Source: Letharia columbiana (taxonomy: Eukaryota; Ascomycota; Lecanoromycetes; Lecanorales; Parmeliaceae). From it: a stretch of 64,000 nucleotides of DNA. Within the stretch, counting starts at the first letter, position 1, and each line of letters begins with the position of its first letter. The stretch is from assembly GCF_014066305.1 (NCBI RefSeq), contig NW_023501053.1, positions 824,501 to 888,500 of the forward strand. The letters are read 5' to 3'. The notes below the pieces were generated by a model that worked only from the letters and a program-made list of their open reading frames with translations, was not told where the DNA came from and did not search any database. Positions 21,068 to 32,936 of this stretch are shown in pieces. The position numbers and the translations under genes are program-made.

Positions 21068-22311
21068 TCTTAATAGTTTCCAGCCCGAAGCACGAGAAGA
21101 CCAGCGACGTACACTTTGTCAAAGCGTCGCTATCATCTTGCACGACATTGTTTCACGCTGCACCAGATTCTAGGGCCCATCTTGGACCAAGCTGGTGTGG
21201 CTTGTGTCTCTCGCAGCCGATGCTTTTGTTAAGCAAGCCATGTTACGGTACGCTACTTAAGAATGCTTTGCGAGAGACCCAATTGACATATCTTGAAGTG
21301 TCACCATATCATAGTCAACGAAACGAGCAAATGCTTCCATCACCCTTGGTGCCTCATCGACTGGGAAACTAGCGGGTCCCGTTGTGGTCCTCGCGGTCCA
21401 TCTGATGACATATTACCCACATGACTTCTGCGAATCGCTACTGGACTCACTGCTGCGAAAGACAGAATATGTCGAGGCAGTCTTAGTGCTGGGACAGCTG
21501 TTTCGCGCTCTTCATTCGTTCGCTACACCGGACTTGGGCCCAGTGAGGCCGTCGAGGCTCCTAGTCTTGATTACACCACACTGCAAGTTCGTTCGGGTAC
21601 CGAGGGGTCCTAAGCATAATCTGTGGCGCGAATTCATGGATGACTCTTGTTGATACGAGCCATTCACACTGCAACAACAGCACTAGTGAGTAGTTTATTT
21701 GAAATGACCGGACGCGCACGTTCAACAACTCGACAACAAGAAAAGAATCCAGTAAAGCTTTAGCGGACTTGACTGTAGAGAAAGTAATAAATCAACAGTT
21801 CGAAGATGGTCTTTGACAAGGGTTGAGTCAAAATGGCACCCACTAGTGACATTATGGAACCAGAGGAGTATGACAAGGTACAAGTCGTACGAAGCAGATG
21901 GAACTCCTTTGAATATCATTGCGCAGAATCTTTACCTGATACCGGAGGATTGGCTCGATCGGGCTGATTTTGTCTACCTCACGATGCCTAGCAGCAAACA
22001 ATGTTTGTGTTTCATCATCTTGCAGTTACGGCGTGCAAAATGGATGCTTGAAACCAACGAAAACCCCGCCAAAGAGCAAATGAATTTGAAATGAGTGCGG
22101 AAAGGGCCTCCAACAACAGCCTTTTGACTGAATGTGGCTTTGAGAGGAAGTCTGTTGATGACAATCATTAGGATGGCAGCGGGATTACTGTGGTGACTCT
22201 CACAGCAATCCCCAAGATCTATCATATGCAATGGTTGCAACTCATATCCTGTCCCTCAAATAAACACATCAAGACGCCAGTATTCTTTATCTGCCTGGGA
22301 ATATCAGCCCT
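21068..22311. other. Convergent intergenic region without clear genes
   Basis: About 1.2 kb between the tail-to-tail GRF-finger and TMA22 genes. Short ORFs (for example 21384-21653 and 21813-22094 on plus) lack domains and splice support. Nothing convincing was found. Confidence 0.55.
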
Positions 22312-23206
22312 TTAACCAGCACTTTTTTTCTTCTTGTCCTCGATGCATTCCACGTTCTCATCTGGCACTCCACCCACATCCACTACCCAGTCGAAGATAT
22401 CGTCACTGTTGTCCCCTTGCACCACTATTTCTTCGCCTCCGCTCGCCGTCTTCGTGACACTGCTGCCTGTTGCGACTGTTCCAATTGTCAGCCCTTACTT
22501 GACCCGTCTTCTGTGACTCCATTTCCCGCCCACAAAAATCATATCGTAACCACCGCCCAAGAAGACCGGAAGGGAAGCTACTTACACTTTTTGCCGAATT
22601 CCTTGGCCACCTTCTTCAAGTCCATTCCATGCGCCTCCAACCCCGACACTGCCGTAACATACTTTCTCTTATTCCTCTCGACGCGCTTTATGTATACCAT
22701 CGCTTCCTTCTTCGCCTCAGCCTCTCGAGCCTCCGCGGCTGCGGCTTTCGCTTCTTTCTTCTTCGAGTCCTTTTGGGCGCGCTTCTGGGCGTCGACGGAG
22801 AGTGTGGAGAGAGAGGCTGTTATCGCTTCTATTTCTTTGTGTGAGCAAAGATGACGGGCTTGTCACAAGCGAACGTTTCGTAGAGGGAATGGTTGGTTGC
22901 ACCTTCAGAGTAAAGCTTTTCATGCATATCCGGATGGTTTTGCTCAAGCCATTCCTTGCACTTCTTCGCTGTGCCGCCGAATTCACAATACTAGGCTGGC
23001 GCATCAGCCTGTAGTCCTTAGCCGGCGTCTCAAGCCCGTTGTTGATCCGGGATGAAGTACCTCTGGGGGAAGAGAGCAGACTGTAAAGGCATGTCAGTGC
23101 CGGGGGTTGCACGAGGCAGCGAATGGGAAGATGTACCGCCGCAGTAGACAATATGTCTAGCTTGGGGCTCTGTTGGCGTTGCATCTGTAGGGGCTGCTTC
23201 GGCCAT
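22312..23206 (-). CDS. TMA22: Translation machinery-associated protein 22 (DENR homologue), 196 aa, 5 exons
   Basis: Exons 23206-23137, 23079-23060, 22990-22903, 22834-22586 and 22475-22312 total 591 nt, with all phases consistent. Tma22/DENR pairs with Tma20/MCT-1 to recycle 40S subunits and aid reinitiation. The N-terminal zinc-binding part reads YCGVCSLPPEYCEF and is built from three exons, the second only 20 nt long. A Lys/Glu/Ala-rich helix follows (KKKEAKAAAAEAREAEAKKE). The SUI1 domain (about residues 100-180) has IKRVERNKRKYVT, GKKFATGSSVTK and EEIVVQGD. Length matches yeast Tma22 (198 aa). The 110-nt intron before the last exon is the longest in the gene. Confidence 0.95.
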
Positions 23207-23724
23207 TGTGTGTGAGACAGAAGGTCTGAGGTTGGAGGTTGGGTGGTGGGTGACTCGGGCAAGGCGAGACGGTTTGAAAGAGGAGTTCGTAGTTTTGGAA
23301 TGTTCTACAGTCTCTTTCACACAATTTGAAGAGATAAGTGTGTCGTTGCAGATGTCAAGTCTAACTGGTAGGGCTTCGGCTATACATTCAAAAGGCCGAA
23401 CGTGGAAAGCACGCTAGAATCGGATCGGTCATAGAGTAGTGGAAGGCCACCTTACCTAGGTAGGTATGTCCAGCCAGCCACAATCCATCATTTACCTAAT
23501 TTTGATCACATCCGTAGAATATCGTTCATGTCTCTTAAGGGCGCACATTATGAGATCACAGCTGAATAGGAGGGAGAGTGCCTGTCAATGGTGGGCATTC
23601 CTATACATGTGAATGTCTGCTCGTTCGCTCTCTCTGGACAGTTTATACTGTTCTTTCAGCATTTTGCGGCTTAGGCCTATCTACAGGCAAAGCACAATCA
23701 GGGCATCTTTCGGAACGAGCGATC

Positions 23725-24780
23725 ATGACGCCCCCTCTGCTACACGTCATCTATGCTGGACGTGGCGATGCCATGTTTCTGCAATATAATGTAGATGCGC
23801 ATGAGCGCCAGGAAAAAAATTTCATTATTCTTGATGATGGTGGCGATGCTTCATATCACAAGTTCCCGGCATCAGCTTTGAGGATGCTTCGAGGCGAAAA
23901 ACCCAATCTTACAGCCATGATAGCTTCACATGCGGATCTGGACCGTTACGAAAGGTCTCCTTCATCTTCTTGACCAAGACGACATCAAATAAATATTCAA
24001 GGGACCATTCGTCCTCCCTTGATTACAACACAAATCAATGACTCTGACAGGGAACAAGCTGACGCAGTGGGTCTTAAACGACGATATCTCGCACCAGATG
24101 CAGGGTATATTTTGCCAGGAATTGCGCGCCTGTATCCACAAAAGATCCTCTGCTTCACAGAGGGACTCGAAGGTGTCACATCGGGAGAAGCAGCAAATCC
24201 CTTAGCCGGTGACAACATCAATGCGAGCAGCATTTTGATGAGGATACAACTGACCTCGAGTACCAATGAGAATCCGATGTTCTTTAGGGCGATAATAAGA
24301 GACAGTCAATTCGAGAGGAGCTCAAAAGGTTGAGAAACGTACAATTATCAAGCCGCACTTTTCCATCTATAAGGTTCAGCACCACGGCGGTGTTGCTGAT
24401 GCCCAGACTGAATCTGAAAAAGCTCCGGACTTTCACAACTTCGTCAAAGATGAAACCGCTGTTTTCATCACCCTTTGATACAAAAGACACGGCACTCACA
24501 ACTTCTGGCCGCCGTTTCGAGACGGCATTCCAGTGGAGGAGAGCAATGAGGAAGCTGGTAGTGCAGAACAAAATCTTATGACTACAGGCATGCCTGCAAA
24601 TACCTAATAGAAAAGACATTGATGTTGCTCAGGAAGAAAATTTCGACCAGAAAAATCGATGGAACCTGCTATGAGGCGCTGGCGAAATGGCATGAGGCGA
24701 ATACGGACAAATGCTCTGGTCTTCGCGCGACGGACACTCTCAATCGTTTGGGTGATGACCCCGTGCCTTTTCCGGAATAA
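23725..24780 (+). pseudogene. Relic of a ComEC-like metallo-beta-lactamase-fold domain
   Basis: From an ATG at 23725 the frame reads LLHVIYAGRGDAMFLQY, matching the VGQGDAILI strand of ComEC-type MBL hydrolases, then IILDDGGDAS and AMIASHADLDRY in place of the THxDxDH metal site. A frameshift and stops follow. After other frames come ALMISP-like decay, a VL-stop-GDN remnant of the LTGD motif near 24290, and KVQHHGGVADAQT near 24370, the usual xxHHGS block. The order and spacing match an MBL-fold domain of about 300 residues. Several frameshifts and stop codons show it is dead. It appears to be the N-terminal part of the longer relic that continues to 29.6 kb. Confidence 0.6.
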
Positions 24781-25429
24781 TCTCCAATCAAGATATTTGA
24801 AGAGGCTTTGAGGCTCATTGAAGACCTTCGAGACGCCTACAGCACGAACAGACCGGATGCAGATTTATTTTGGCAATTTTACGAGACTGATAAGAGGGAG
24901 CGGAAGCCTCCACCACCCAAACGTGCTTTTCTCGGAGAGGAATACAAAGAAGAGGAGTGAGACAAAATGAGAGAAAGGAAATGGCAGAGACTTGAAGACA
25001 GGTGGCTCCACCAGAAAACTCGGAAAGAGTGTATCAAGGAGCGCGAAGGGTCTCCCACGAAGTCTCGAGACTTGAACTACCGGGCATCGAAGATTGGAGA
25101 ATGGGATAAGTTGATTGACGGCCTTCCCACCTGGGAATACATGGCGATAGTACATGTAAAGTCCACACAGGCATTCTTCCAATCATTTCGAGCAGACACG
25201 TATGTTAAAATGTAGTGCCTGGTTCTTCGCCGAAATTCCCTTTACATGGCGAGGGTGAGATGACAAAAGCGTTGGCGCTTGGGGCAGAAGCACATCCAAG
25301 CTCTACCATTGTACTCCAAGCGTTTGTGGCAAGGAAACCCTAAGATCGTGTTTACACCATCATTGTTGAAACCTCGAAATTGCTTGGCAACCATCTCACC
25401 GTAAATGGGACTTGAGCTTATAAACCGGC

Positions 25430-28400
25430 TGGTCCTAATCTAGACCTTAATGTCAGCCTCGAGATCACTGAGTTATCTAAACTGGTCTTCTTTGCCGTCA
25501 ACATCTCGATGAAGAAAGACGAGACAGAGGTCACACTGCAACATAGTACGCCATCAGGGAAGTCCATCTTGAATCCTTTCAGCGGAATGTCTATTGATTT
25601 CGAGCTTAGAGACATGGAAGTTGAAGGAACTTTTACCTCACGCGAAGAAAGTTTTGACAATTCAAGGGGGACTTCGACTGGGGGAATCGAAAGATTCACA
25701 ATCTCTATAGGGATGCATTATACTCCATGATGGCAACCCCAAGCTCGCTACGCTGAAGTACTCTACAGCAAGGAGGATAAAATCGCCATCGCCAACCTTT
25801 ATCCCTCAGTATCAGAAGACAGGGGGGCCAGCTCAACAGATCCAGACGCCATCTCAGAGATCCAATTTGAAGTAGCGTCATTGTAATTTAATAGCGGCAA
25901 TGACAATCTGCTCATGGAGGACCGGACCTATGAGCCAGGGTACCATCTGCCAGCTAAGGTTCTCGTCTTTGGCCACCACTTCGACTTTCAAGTCGAACTA
26001 AAGAAGGCTGGACTTATAGCGAGTGGAAGCCTGGCTGGTCCAATAACTTTCACAGTTGCAGAGCTTGTCGGGTGGGTTGACCCTCATAAGAAGCGTTCTC
26101 AAACTCCAGGCGCAACTGCAATCCTGGGCGTGATATTTTCAATCAAAGCTGGTTTGAGACTTCTTGACCACGGTCCGGCCGAGCTCAAATTTGATTAGAA
26201 GTTCGAAGAGCGGCATTTGGAGGGCACTGCGCAGTTCTTCGGAAACCTTCTTAGCATTCCATCCCCATCGATACGTTTGATCTGCAAGAACAAGCGCGTC
26301 TCACTGTCGACCAGAAGTTTTCCTCTAAAAGATGTCTGCGCCAATGATTTCGAGCTTGACGAATTCGAGCTAGTCCTTGAAACACCGTGGTCATTCCAAA
26401 ACATCGAGACCATGCTGCTCAATAATATCACAAGGAGCTTGCAGAGAATCGGGGAAGGAATCTGGAAGCGCCCCTAGTGTCTCGCAAGTATCATGGCAGC
26501 CATCGCTGTTGAGAGATATGCCAAGTCTACCATTGCTGGTCTGATCTGCCGTAGTGTTAGATCTAAGACCCTCGAGAAGGCCGGCGCGGAGGCCAGTGAA
26601 GCAGAAGCAACGGCAGAGGCAGTAGCTGGTGTTGAAGGTGCTGCCGGCGGCGTTGCGGGTGCAGCAAGTGTTACTGGAGCCGCTGAAGTAATCGCCTTTC
26701 AAGGGGAAGCTCTGCTCAAGATGTTGGCTATTTCAGCAGGCCCCCAAAATTTTCGGTTGAAGTATTGAATCGAGACTCGTCGAGTCCGGAGGCGACAGCA
26801 AAAGAAAAAAACGTCAATGACAAATTCGCCATCACAACGGCAGCGGTTGACAAAGCCACAGCAGCGAAAGCGGCTGCTGAACGAGAAATAGAGACACGAT
26901 TGCATTTGACGAGCCCCCAACCGCCACTTCCAAGTCAGACACGGACTGTGAGAACACAATTGTAATTAACTAGTCTCATAGAATTCCTACATCTTTCCAA
27001 TCCCAAAATGGCCTGGGCAGCCATATCCAGTGGGAAGTCACGCTGTCGACGGTTGAAGGGATTCGGGACGGCAACAAGATACACACCATCACTACGGACC
27101 AATCCTCGAAAAAAAATTCGGATCCACGCTTCAGCATTGCAGGCCATCTATGCTTCATTTAGAGAGCCAGTTCGATTTTCGAGAATGTTCGGCTCGAGGC
27201 TAAAGATTGGTCTCTGGACTCGGCATACCACATACCGCAATTTTTAGCGCCTCCAGCTGCGTCCTTGCAAAAAGTAAAAGATAGTACAACTGAATGTACG
27301 ATTAGAACAAAGACTATGCAGCCTGGTGAGCATTAAATTTGTCTTGCAGATACATCGCCAGATGGGCCTGAAAATACAGTTTTATGGAGACACATTTAGG
27401 GTCGAGACGGCTAGGAAAGTCACCCAAAGCAATTTTTGCTTCGAGATTGGTGCTGAGATGGATTCCTCGAACTTGAAGAAAACAACCGCATTCATACGCC
27501 AAAAGTCCTCGGATCTCGCGAAAGCTAAGCACTCTAGGTGGACTGTGTCGAAAGATAAACTCAGTGTCACGCTGCCGTTGAGGAACTTACAAGCACGAAT
27601 TCAAGGGAAAGCGGTTAGACTGAGCTGGAACACGACATGGGAAAACTACCAGGCCTTCAGGATCGATGTCGTCGCGGATGGTCACCCTCGCGCAATATCT
27701 CTAAGACACGAGCCTCTTTCTCGAGATGGCAATATTAGGCCTATAGTTGACGCGAAGCTGCCGGAACACATCGAAGAGCTCAAGATGATCGAAGTCTTCA
27801 TCACGCCAACTAGTATCCCAAGCAATACCATTAGGGTTTTTGCTGCTGCCAAGGTACTCGTACTCTTCGTGCCGATACCACGTATCTTGACGGATAAATG
27901 TCAACATGATTTGCCGCCGCGGAAGTTGAGCCTCCATGCGTTACTCAATTTCCCTTCTCCGGAATGAATCTCGGTATTGCTTCAAATGAAGGTGGATGGA
28001 GAGTATAAGGGAGAGCAGAACCACTTTCAGATTGTTTCACGTAAGCCTGGAAACCTAGGCAGCCAAGGATATACTCTCCTCTTTGAAGGGTCTCTTCATG
28101 CTCCTTACCCGGAACTCATGCGTATCAGCATCTCCCACCCCAGAGGACCCTTGGTCTACAGCTCTGAATGGAAATTACCTGGTATTCCGGCTAACATTCC
28201 GACCCCAGTGCCAGCCGCTGTCTTCTCAGAGAACGAGGTCACGGTCGCCTGGGATCGTGGAGATGATTCAGGCGCCCACATCGAGCTCCGCGAGGTTGTG
28301 ATTGTTGGTAGAAGTAGTATACTCGAGACCAGGAACTCCAGCACTATTCCGGCACCAACGAACGTAGCGCATTTCAAATCACAACGGTGTAAGCCACGAG

Positions 28401-28437
28401 TTGAAACCTGGCAACCGATTCAAAATCATCGTTGAAT
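25430..28437 (+). pseudogene. Middle part of the multidomain relic (beta-rich and FnIII-like segments)
   Basis: One reading frame runs from about 25430 to 26768, broken only by in-frame stops (near 25728, 25885, 26196, 26475 and 26766). It contains SLEITELSKLVFFAVNISM, FELDEFELVLETPW and an Ala-rich helix (AEATAEAVAGVEGAAGG). Around 26.8-27.3 kb the coding signal is scrambled. From 27326 to 28437 a second frame has one stop at 27965-27967. It contains paired FnIII-like motifs: VRLSWNTTWENYQAFRIDVV with LPEHIEELKMIEVFI, and EVTVAWDRGDDSG. Such beta-sandwich repeats often link catalytic and carbohydrate-binding modules. No intact product is possible. I do not recognise the Ala-rich middle section. 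Confidence 0.5.
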
Positions 28438-28619
28438 TTGTCTTGGGCATCACCATTGGTCTGCAGCTTCCCTAGATTTCAAGATACCTTTTCCAGAGCA
28501 TTTCCAAACCTGGTCGCCAGTACAAGATATTTACCTGCGTCATCCAACTTCACAATCTGAATCTACGAAACCCATTATAAGCAGTCCTCGTTGATTTGGA
28601 CCTGGGACACTGAAACCAT

Positions 28620-29590
28620 GAGTACTTGTAGAAAGAAAACTCGCGACAGGTTGGAGCATGTATCGCCAGTGTCTCGATCCCGAACCTGCATGATAGTGTA
28701 TACCGGGTAGAGACCGACGGCTCGATTCATGCCTAAGTTTGGCCATATGAGAATGATTGGTAGTGGACCCACCAATCATACAACTTCGGCCATCCAAATG
28801 CTGCCTCTGCACAGAAAAGCGGTGCTATATGTGCTTCCGCGTAGGGAGATGGATCCATCGATGTCTGGTGGGTCGGACAATCAGATTGGGATCCCGTAAC
28901 TGCCGGCAGAACAAGCATCTTGCACTCGCGCGGCTTCAATGGCCAGTGGTCCGACGCGGACGATCTCGAAAGGGCCGCATCCCTCGCGCAGAACTCATCC
29001 GAGGCCTATCACACCCGTGAGCGCGACGGAACGATCCATTTTCTTCATCGAGAATGATGGTAGTCCGCACACAATCAGGGGAGCTGAGTCCACCGGACCC
29101 ATCATGGACGGGCACAGTGCACCGGCGCAGAGTGTTCATGGCGCGGGGATTCACCCACAGGCCCTGCCAAAGGGTGCCATGCGCGTTTGGTGGATAGAGC
29201 CAGATGCTGCTGTGCGCACCTCATGGCACCCGGGTCCCTCGACCTCGGCTACAGGCCAGAGTAGCCACGTCGCGGATGCGGGCAGCGCGTCGCTGGAGAC
29301 AGATATCGCTTCCTGGCGACAACGACCTTCGTGTATGGTGGGCGGGACCGAGTGGAGAGATGAAGGGCACGAAGGCGGAGCAGGTCGACGGGCGGTTCGA
29401 GTTTGTATCTTTACGAACAGTTACCGGTGCGGTCTTGTTGTCAGAGTGGGAGGCGCTTGGTCTTTGCTACTTCGTGGTCGGATGCGGAGGTCGTGGTGTT
29501 TTACGTTGGAGGAGATGAGAAGTTGCGTTTTCAAACTCATGATTTCGGAGGTCATTGAGTCGATGGCTTTCCTTCGGATTGATGGGTACA
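28620..29590 (+). pseudogene. Relic of a lectin-like beta-propeller with VWW repeats
   Basis: Three copies of a blade motif lie in different frames: SIDVWWVGQSDWDP near 28853, AMRVWWIEPDAAVRTSW near 29178 and LRVWWAGPSGEMK near 29330. Each is followed by a W/S-rich stretch. Spacing is about one and two blade lengths of 50 residues. Linking text includes ILHSRGFNGQWSDADDLERA and AYHTRERDGTIHFL. This pattern resembles fungal fucose-lectin-type propellers. Stops and frameshifts interrupt every blade. It directly follows the FnIII-like relic in the same direction and was probably the C-terminal domain of the same gene. Confidence 0.5.
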
Positions 29591-29599
29591 TATAAAGCA

Positions 29600-30318
29600 A
29601 GATCAGATAAGCAGAGATGAAGTTTGAAACATTAGTAGTAACCTTTGTATATAACAATGTTGATTAATTATTCTACCTGAGGAAACTCTGCCTTGATAAA
29701 TAAAGCAAAGAAGCTGTCGTTAATGATATGATTTGAAGGTATTACTTATCTACTAAAAAATTCTTCTTTTCTTAACGTAATTATCGACTCTGCACATTGA
29801 GACTTGACTACTACGAGTATAGCACTTAGTAAGAGTACAAGCTAGTACCTTATAGCTCTAGACTATGCTTCTAAGCTATGCAAGGCATGTCGTTTTCTTC
29901 AAAACGCAGCTGTCCCCGAACGGAACCATCCCATCATCTCATACCTTCACAAGCCAGAAGACCCCAAGCACACCCAGTGCTCTGTCAAGCCAGTAACAAC
30001 ACCTGAAAAGAAATCTATGTAAGATTGCCGTCAGCCGGGAATATGTAGAGTCGAATTAGATGTCCCATGCACGCATGTGGTGTCACGGGCGGAACTCGTC
30101 TGCTGTTGCAAAATGCCATTGTTGCGCCTGTCTTGCTCGAAGCCAATGGTCCCATGCTCACTGCGGAAAATTTTGAGTGCTGCCGCCAACGCCGCGCAAA
30201 TGTTGATAGAGGTCGAATCTTCTCCTCGTTTCGTAGAAATTGGGGGGTAGTGGCATGCCAGGCCTTGATGTAATGATGATGAGTCTCCAGGCCGTCCATG
30301 AACGGCCAGGCGGATCCT
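29600..30318. other. AT-rich intergenic stretch
   Basis: About 29,650-29,880 is visibly richer in A and T than its surroundings, with no ORF or recognisable motif. It could be the edge of a degraded repeat. The remainder to 30318 is 3' flank of the Reg1-like gene. Confidence 0.5.
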
Positions 30319-32134
30319 TCATCTGTGCCAGCCAACGTTCCAAATAACGTGGGCTATATCCTTCGCAGTGTTTACTGTGTCGACGACTCTGCCCAAGAGG
30401 CCAGCGTTGCCTACGTCGTTCTCCTCCTCCTCGTAGGGCATGAACATGCCGGACGGCGTTCGGCGTAAACCACTGTGTTCCGCGTCCGCGTCTTCATCGG
30501 AAGGATCAAGCTGTAATCCATGGCGAGGATACAGGCTGTCTCTCCTCCCACTGGATCCAGATGGCTGCCAGTTGATGTCTGCATCTTCGTCCTCATCGTC
30601 GAGAAGAAAATTTGTGGAGGGAGAGGAAGGTCGAAGAGTCTGCTGTGATGGAGACGGAGACAAAATCGATCCTCCGTTCCAGAGATTTTCCTTCTGTTTG
30701 GACTTTTGCTCTGCAGGGTCTGGTGTATCGCCACGGTAATTGAGGGTCGTGGAGGGAAGCATAGCAATAGTTTTGCTATCACCGCTGAAGCTATTTCGAG
30801 GTGTACTTGGTGTGCTTCTGATTTTGGCCTTGGTAGCGTTTTTGACAGGTCTCATTACGAGCATCTCATCTTCTGAGGAGTCTTCATCATCATCATCATC
30901 ATGATGAACAGCTTTGTAGTACCCAGGGCGGTCATCAACGTCTTTGTTGATGGCGATACACTGCTCCACTTTATTGTTGAAATGTATGTGTCGTTTCGTG
31001 CAAGGCGTTTGTACACCTGATGTAGAGATTGATTCAGAATGTTCGGTTGACGACGTGTTGGTTGTGGATCTCGTGAACGGTGTCTCGGGTTCAGACGATA
31101 TGCCAAAGTCAGATAATGCTCTGTCGCCGAGCATTGGCCTATCATGCAGGATTTTCCGGGGTTGCTGAGCACGAAGGGCATCTGTAGCTTGCTTCATTAG
31201 GGTCGACGATGACAGAGACCGTTGAAGCATGATTTCTGACAAGCTCCGCTTCTTCAGGATGGGTTTCTTCGATGCAAAGGAATTGCTCCTCGAGAGCCGA
31301 CTTGCCGGCGGAGTGTGATTTAGGTTGAAAGCTTTGACGTTGCCGGTCTGGAGAGGCCCGTATAACCACGTTACGTCGTGGTCCTTCATCCTAATGAATG
31401 TCAGGATTTGTCATCAGCTTACGCAGGCACGAAAAGCAGGCCTACCAATTCAATGTTTCGGGCGAGACGGTCTTGAGCTGGTATTTGGACTTTGTCCACG
31501 TTCTCCACGATGCGTTTTCCAGTCTCGGGCTGTTAGTGTAGGCTTTCCTCTTTGCCACAATATGCCTCCACGATGCCCATATATCTTCCTCTTTCCAACT
31601 ATGTGACAGGTAATCGACATGTCTGGTAGGCTCATTTTCGATGGCCGTGTCATCTCCGGCGGTAGGTTTGGCGTCCGAGTTGTGAGGGTAGGTTGGCTTT
31701 GCGAGGGCAGAGTCACTGGCGGATTTCGTCACAGCGTCCAGGCCCGGAGGTTCAGGACTCAACGGAAGATTTGCACCGACCATTTCCTCATAGTAGCTTC
31801 CATCGTCGTATAATGGAAAAACAATGTCCTCCTCTTCTGTCTGGCACTGCTCGTCCAGTGATAAGCTACTGGAAGGAGTGGATGTGTAGGATGGCTGGTT
31901 CGAGAATTCTGGGGCGGTCAGTCGTGGAGAGGACGGAGCGGAGGATGGCAGAGAAGCAGGGAATTTTGAAGTATCATAGCCCACAGCTGCGTATCTTTGT
32001 TTGATGTTTGACGATGATCTCGAGTAGGAGGAGGCATTCTGTAGTAAAAAGGATGTCTGAGAAGAGGAGCGGCGCAATGGAGATCCGAAATGCGTAGTGC
32101 CTTCCGGCTGTGTTATAGAAAGCACTTCTGTCAT
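30319..32134 (-). CDS. REG1: Reg1-like protein phosphatase 1 regulatory subunit, 586 aa, 2 exons
   Basis: Exons 32134-31446 and 31390-30319 are joined by a 55-nt intron (GTAGGC...CATTAG), restoring TLNWMKDHDVTWLYG. In yeast Reg1 directs the phosphatase Glc7 to Snf1 for glucose repression. The conserved fungal domain (DUF1752/PF08550) is at about residues 178-240, with EEDIWASWRHIVAKRK and ASWRTWTKSKYQLKTVSPE. Following it are KKPILKKRSLSEIMLQRSLS and KRHIHFNNKVEQCIAI (about 362-377), where RHIHF fits the [RK]x[VI]xF phosphatase-docking motif. The rest is Ser-rich and acidic, with DDDDDEDSSEDE, and probably disordered. The C-terminus ends in a short helix, VVDTVNTAKDIAHVIWNVGW. Orthology to Reg1 rather than a paralogue is inferred from these blocks. 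Confidence 0.85.
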
Positions 32135-32727
32135 TGTGGTTTCTGTGGCGAGCGGTCAAGAGGCTCCGTTGTAGGTTCGTCTAAAGCCCGTCGAGTGCCC
32201 TTTCCTCCTCGATCCAAGCTCCCTAGGAATGAGCTGGAAAGACTGAAGAGAGTCTTTCCGCAGGATCATCTGAGGCTAATTGGGTGGATTGGTCGTTTGG
32301 TCGAAAATTTTCCAGGCAAAAGTGCCCACAATCTTTTGGTCTTATTCAAGCCGGAGTGAGCGGCATCGAGTTAACATTGGCGAATTGCGGAATGTGCTAG
32401 CGGGTAGAAGATCTGACAATGGTCGTAAAGATTGGTGAAATGTGAAAGGTGAGGGGTTTGAAAGGAATGTCATACGGGTGTGATGCGAGTCGAGTGTTGT
32501 TAGGTGTTGAGGGTGGAGGGTAAGAGGGTACCTCTGGCTTAAACGAATTTGTGGGGAAATCTTGGCTGGAACTTTCGGGAAATTTTAGAGTATGGGGGGG
32601 TATTAGACGATGGATGATGGAAGATTCAGGGACACATCCCAATTGCAATTTTTCAACTCAATATCGATGAAGAGAGAAGTGAAGGACTGCTACAACAGGG
32701 GTATAATTATTCACACATAGAGAGTAC

Positions 32728-32755
32728 AGTAGTAGTAGTAGTAGTAGCAGTAGTA
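32728..32755 (+). repeat. AGT trinucleotide microsatellite
   Basis: About nine AGT units with one AGC interruption, about 600 bp upstream of the Reg1-like gene. Confidence 0.9.
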
Positions 32756-32907
32756 TGTATGAGTAGTGTGAAAAAATTGAAAATTAAAGTAAATGCTTTG
32801 ACAAGTATGGAGTATCTGACTCTGTTTTCATAAAGTAAAATGATCGCTTGCGGGGGGTGAAGGGGGGCCATAGGTGCCCTGGCTCGCCCGGTTCTTTTAG
32901 CCTAAGT

Positions 32908-32936
32908 ACCAGCCTACCAGCCTACCAGCCTACCTT
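32908..32936 (+). repeat. Short tandem repeat of agcctacc
   Basis: Three to four near-identical copies of accagcct/agcctacc follow one another in a gene-free stretch. Confidence 0.8.
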
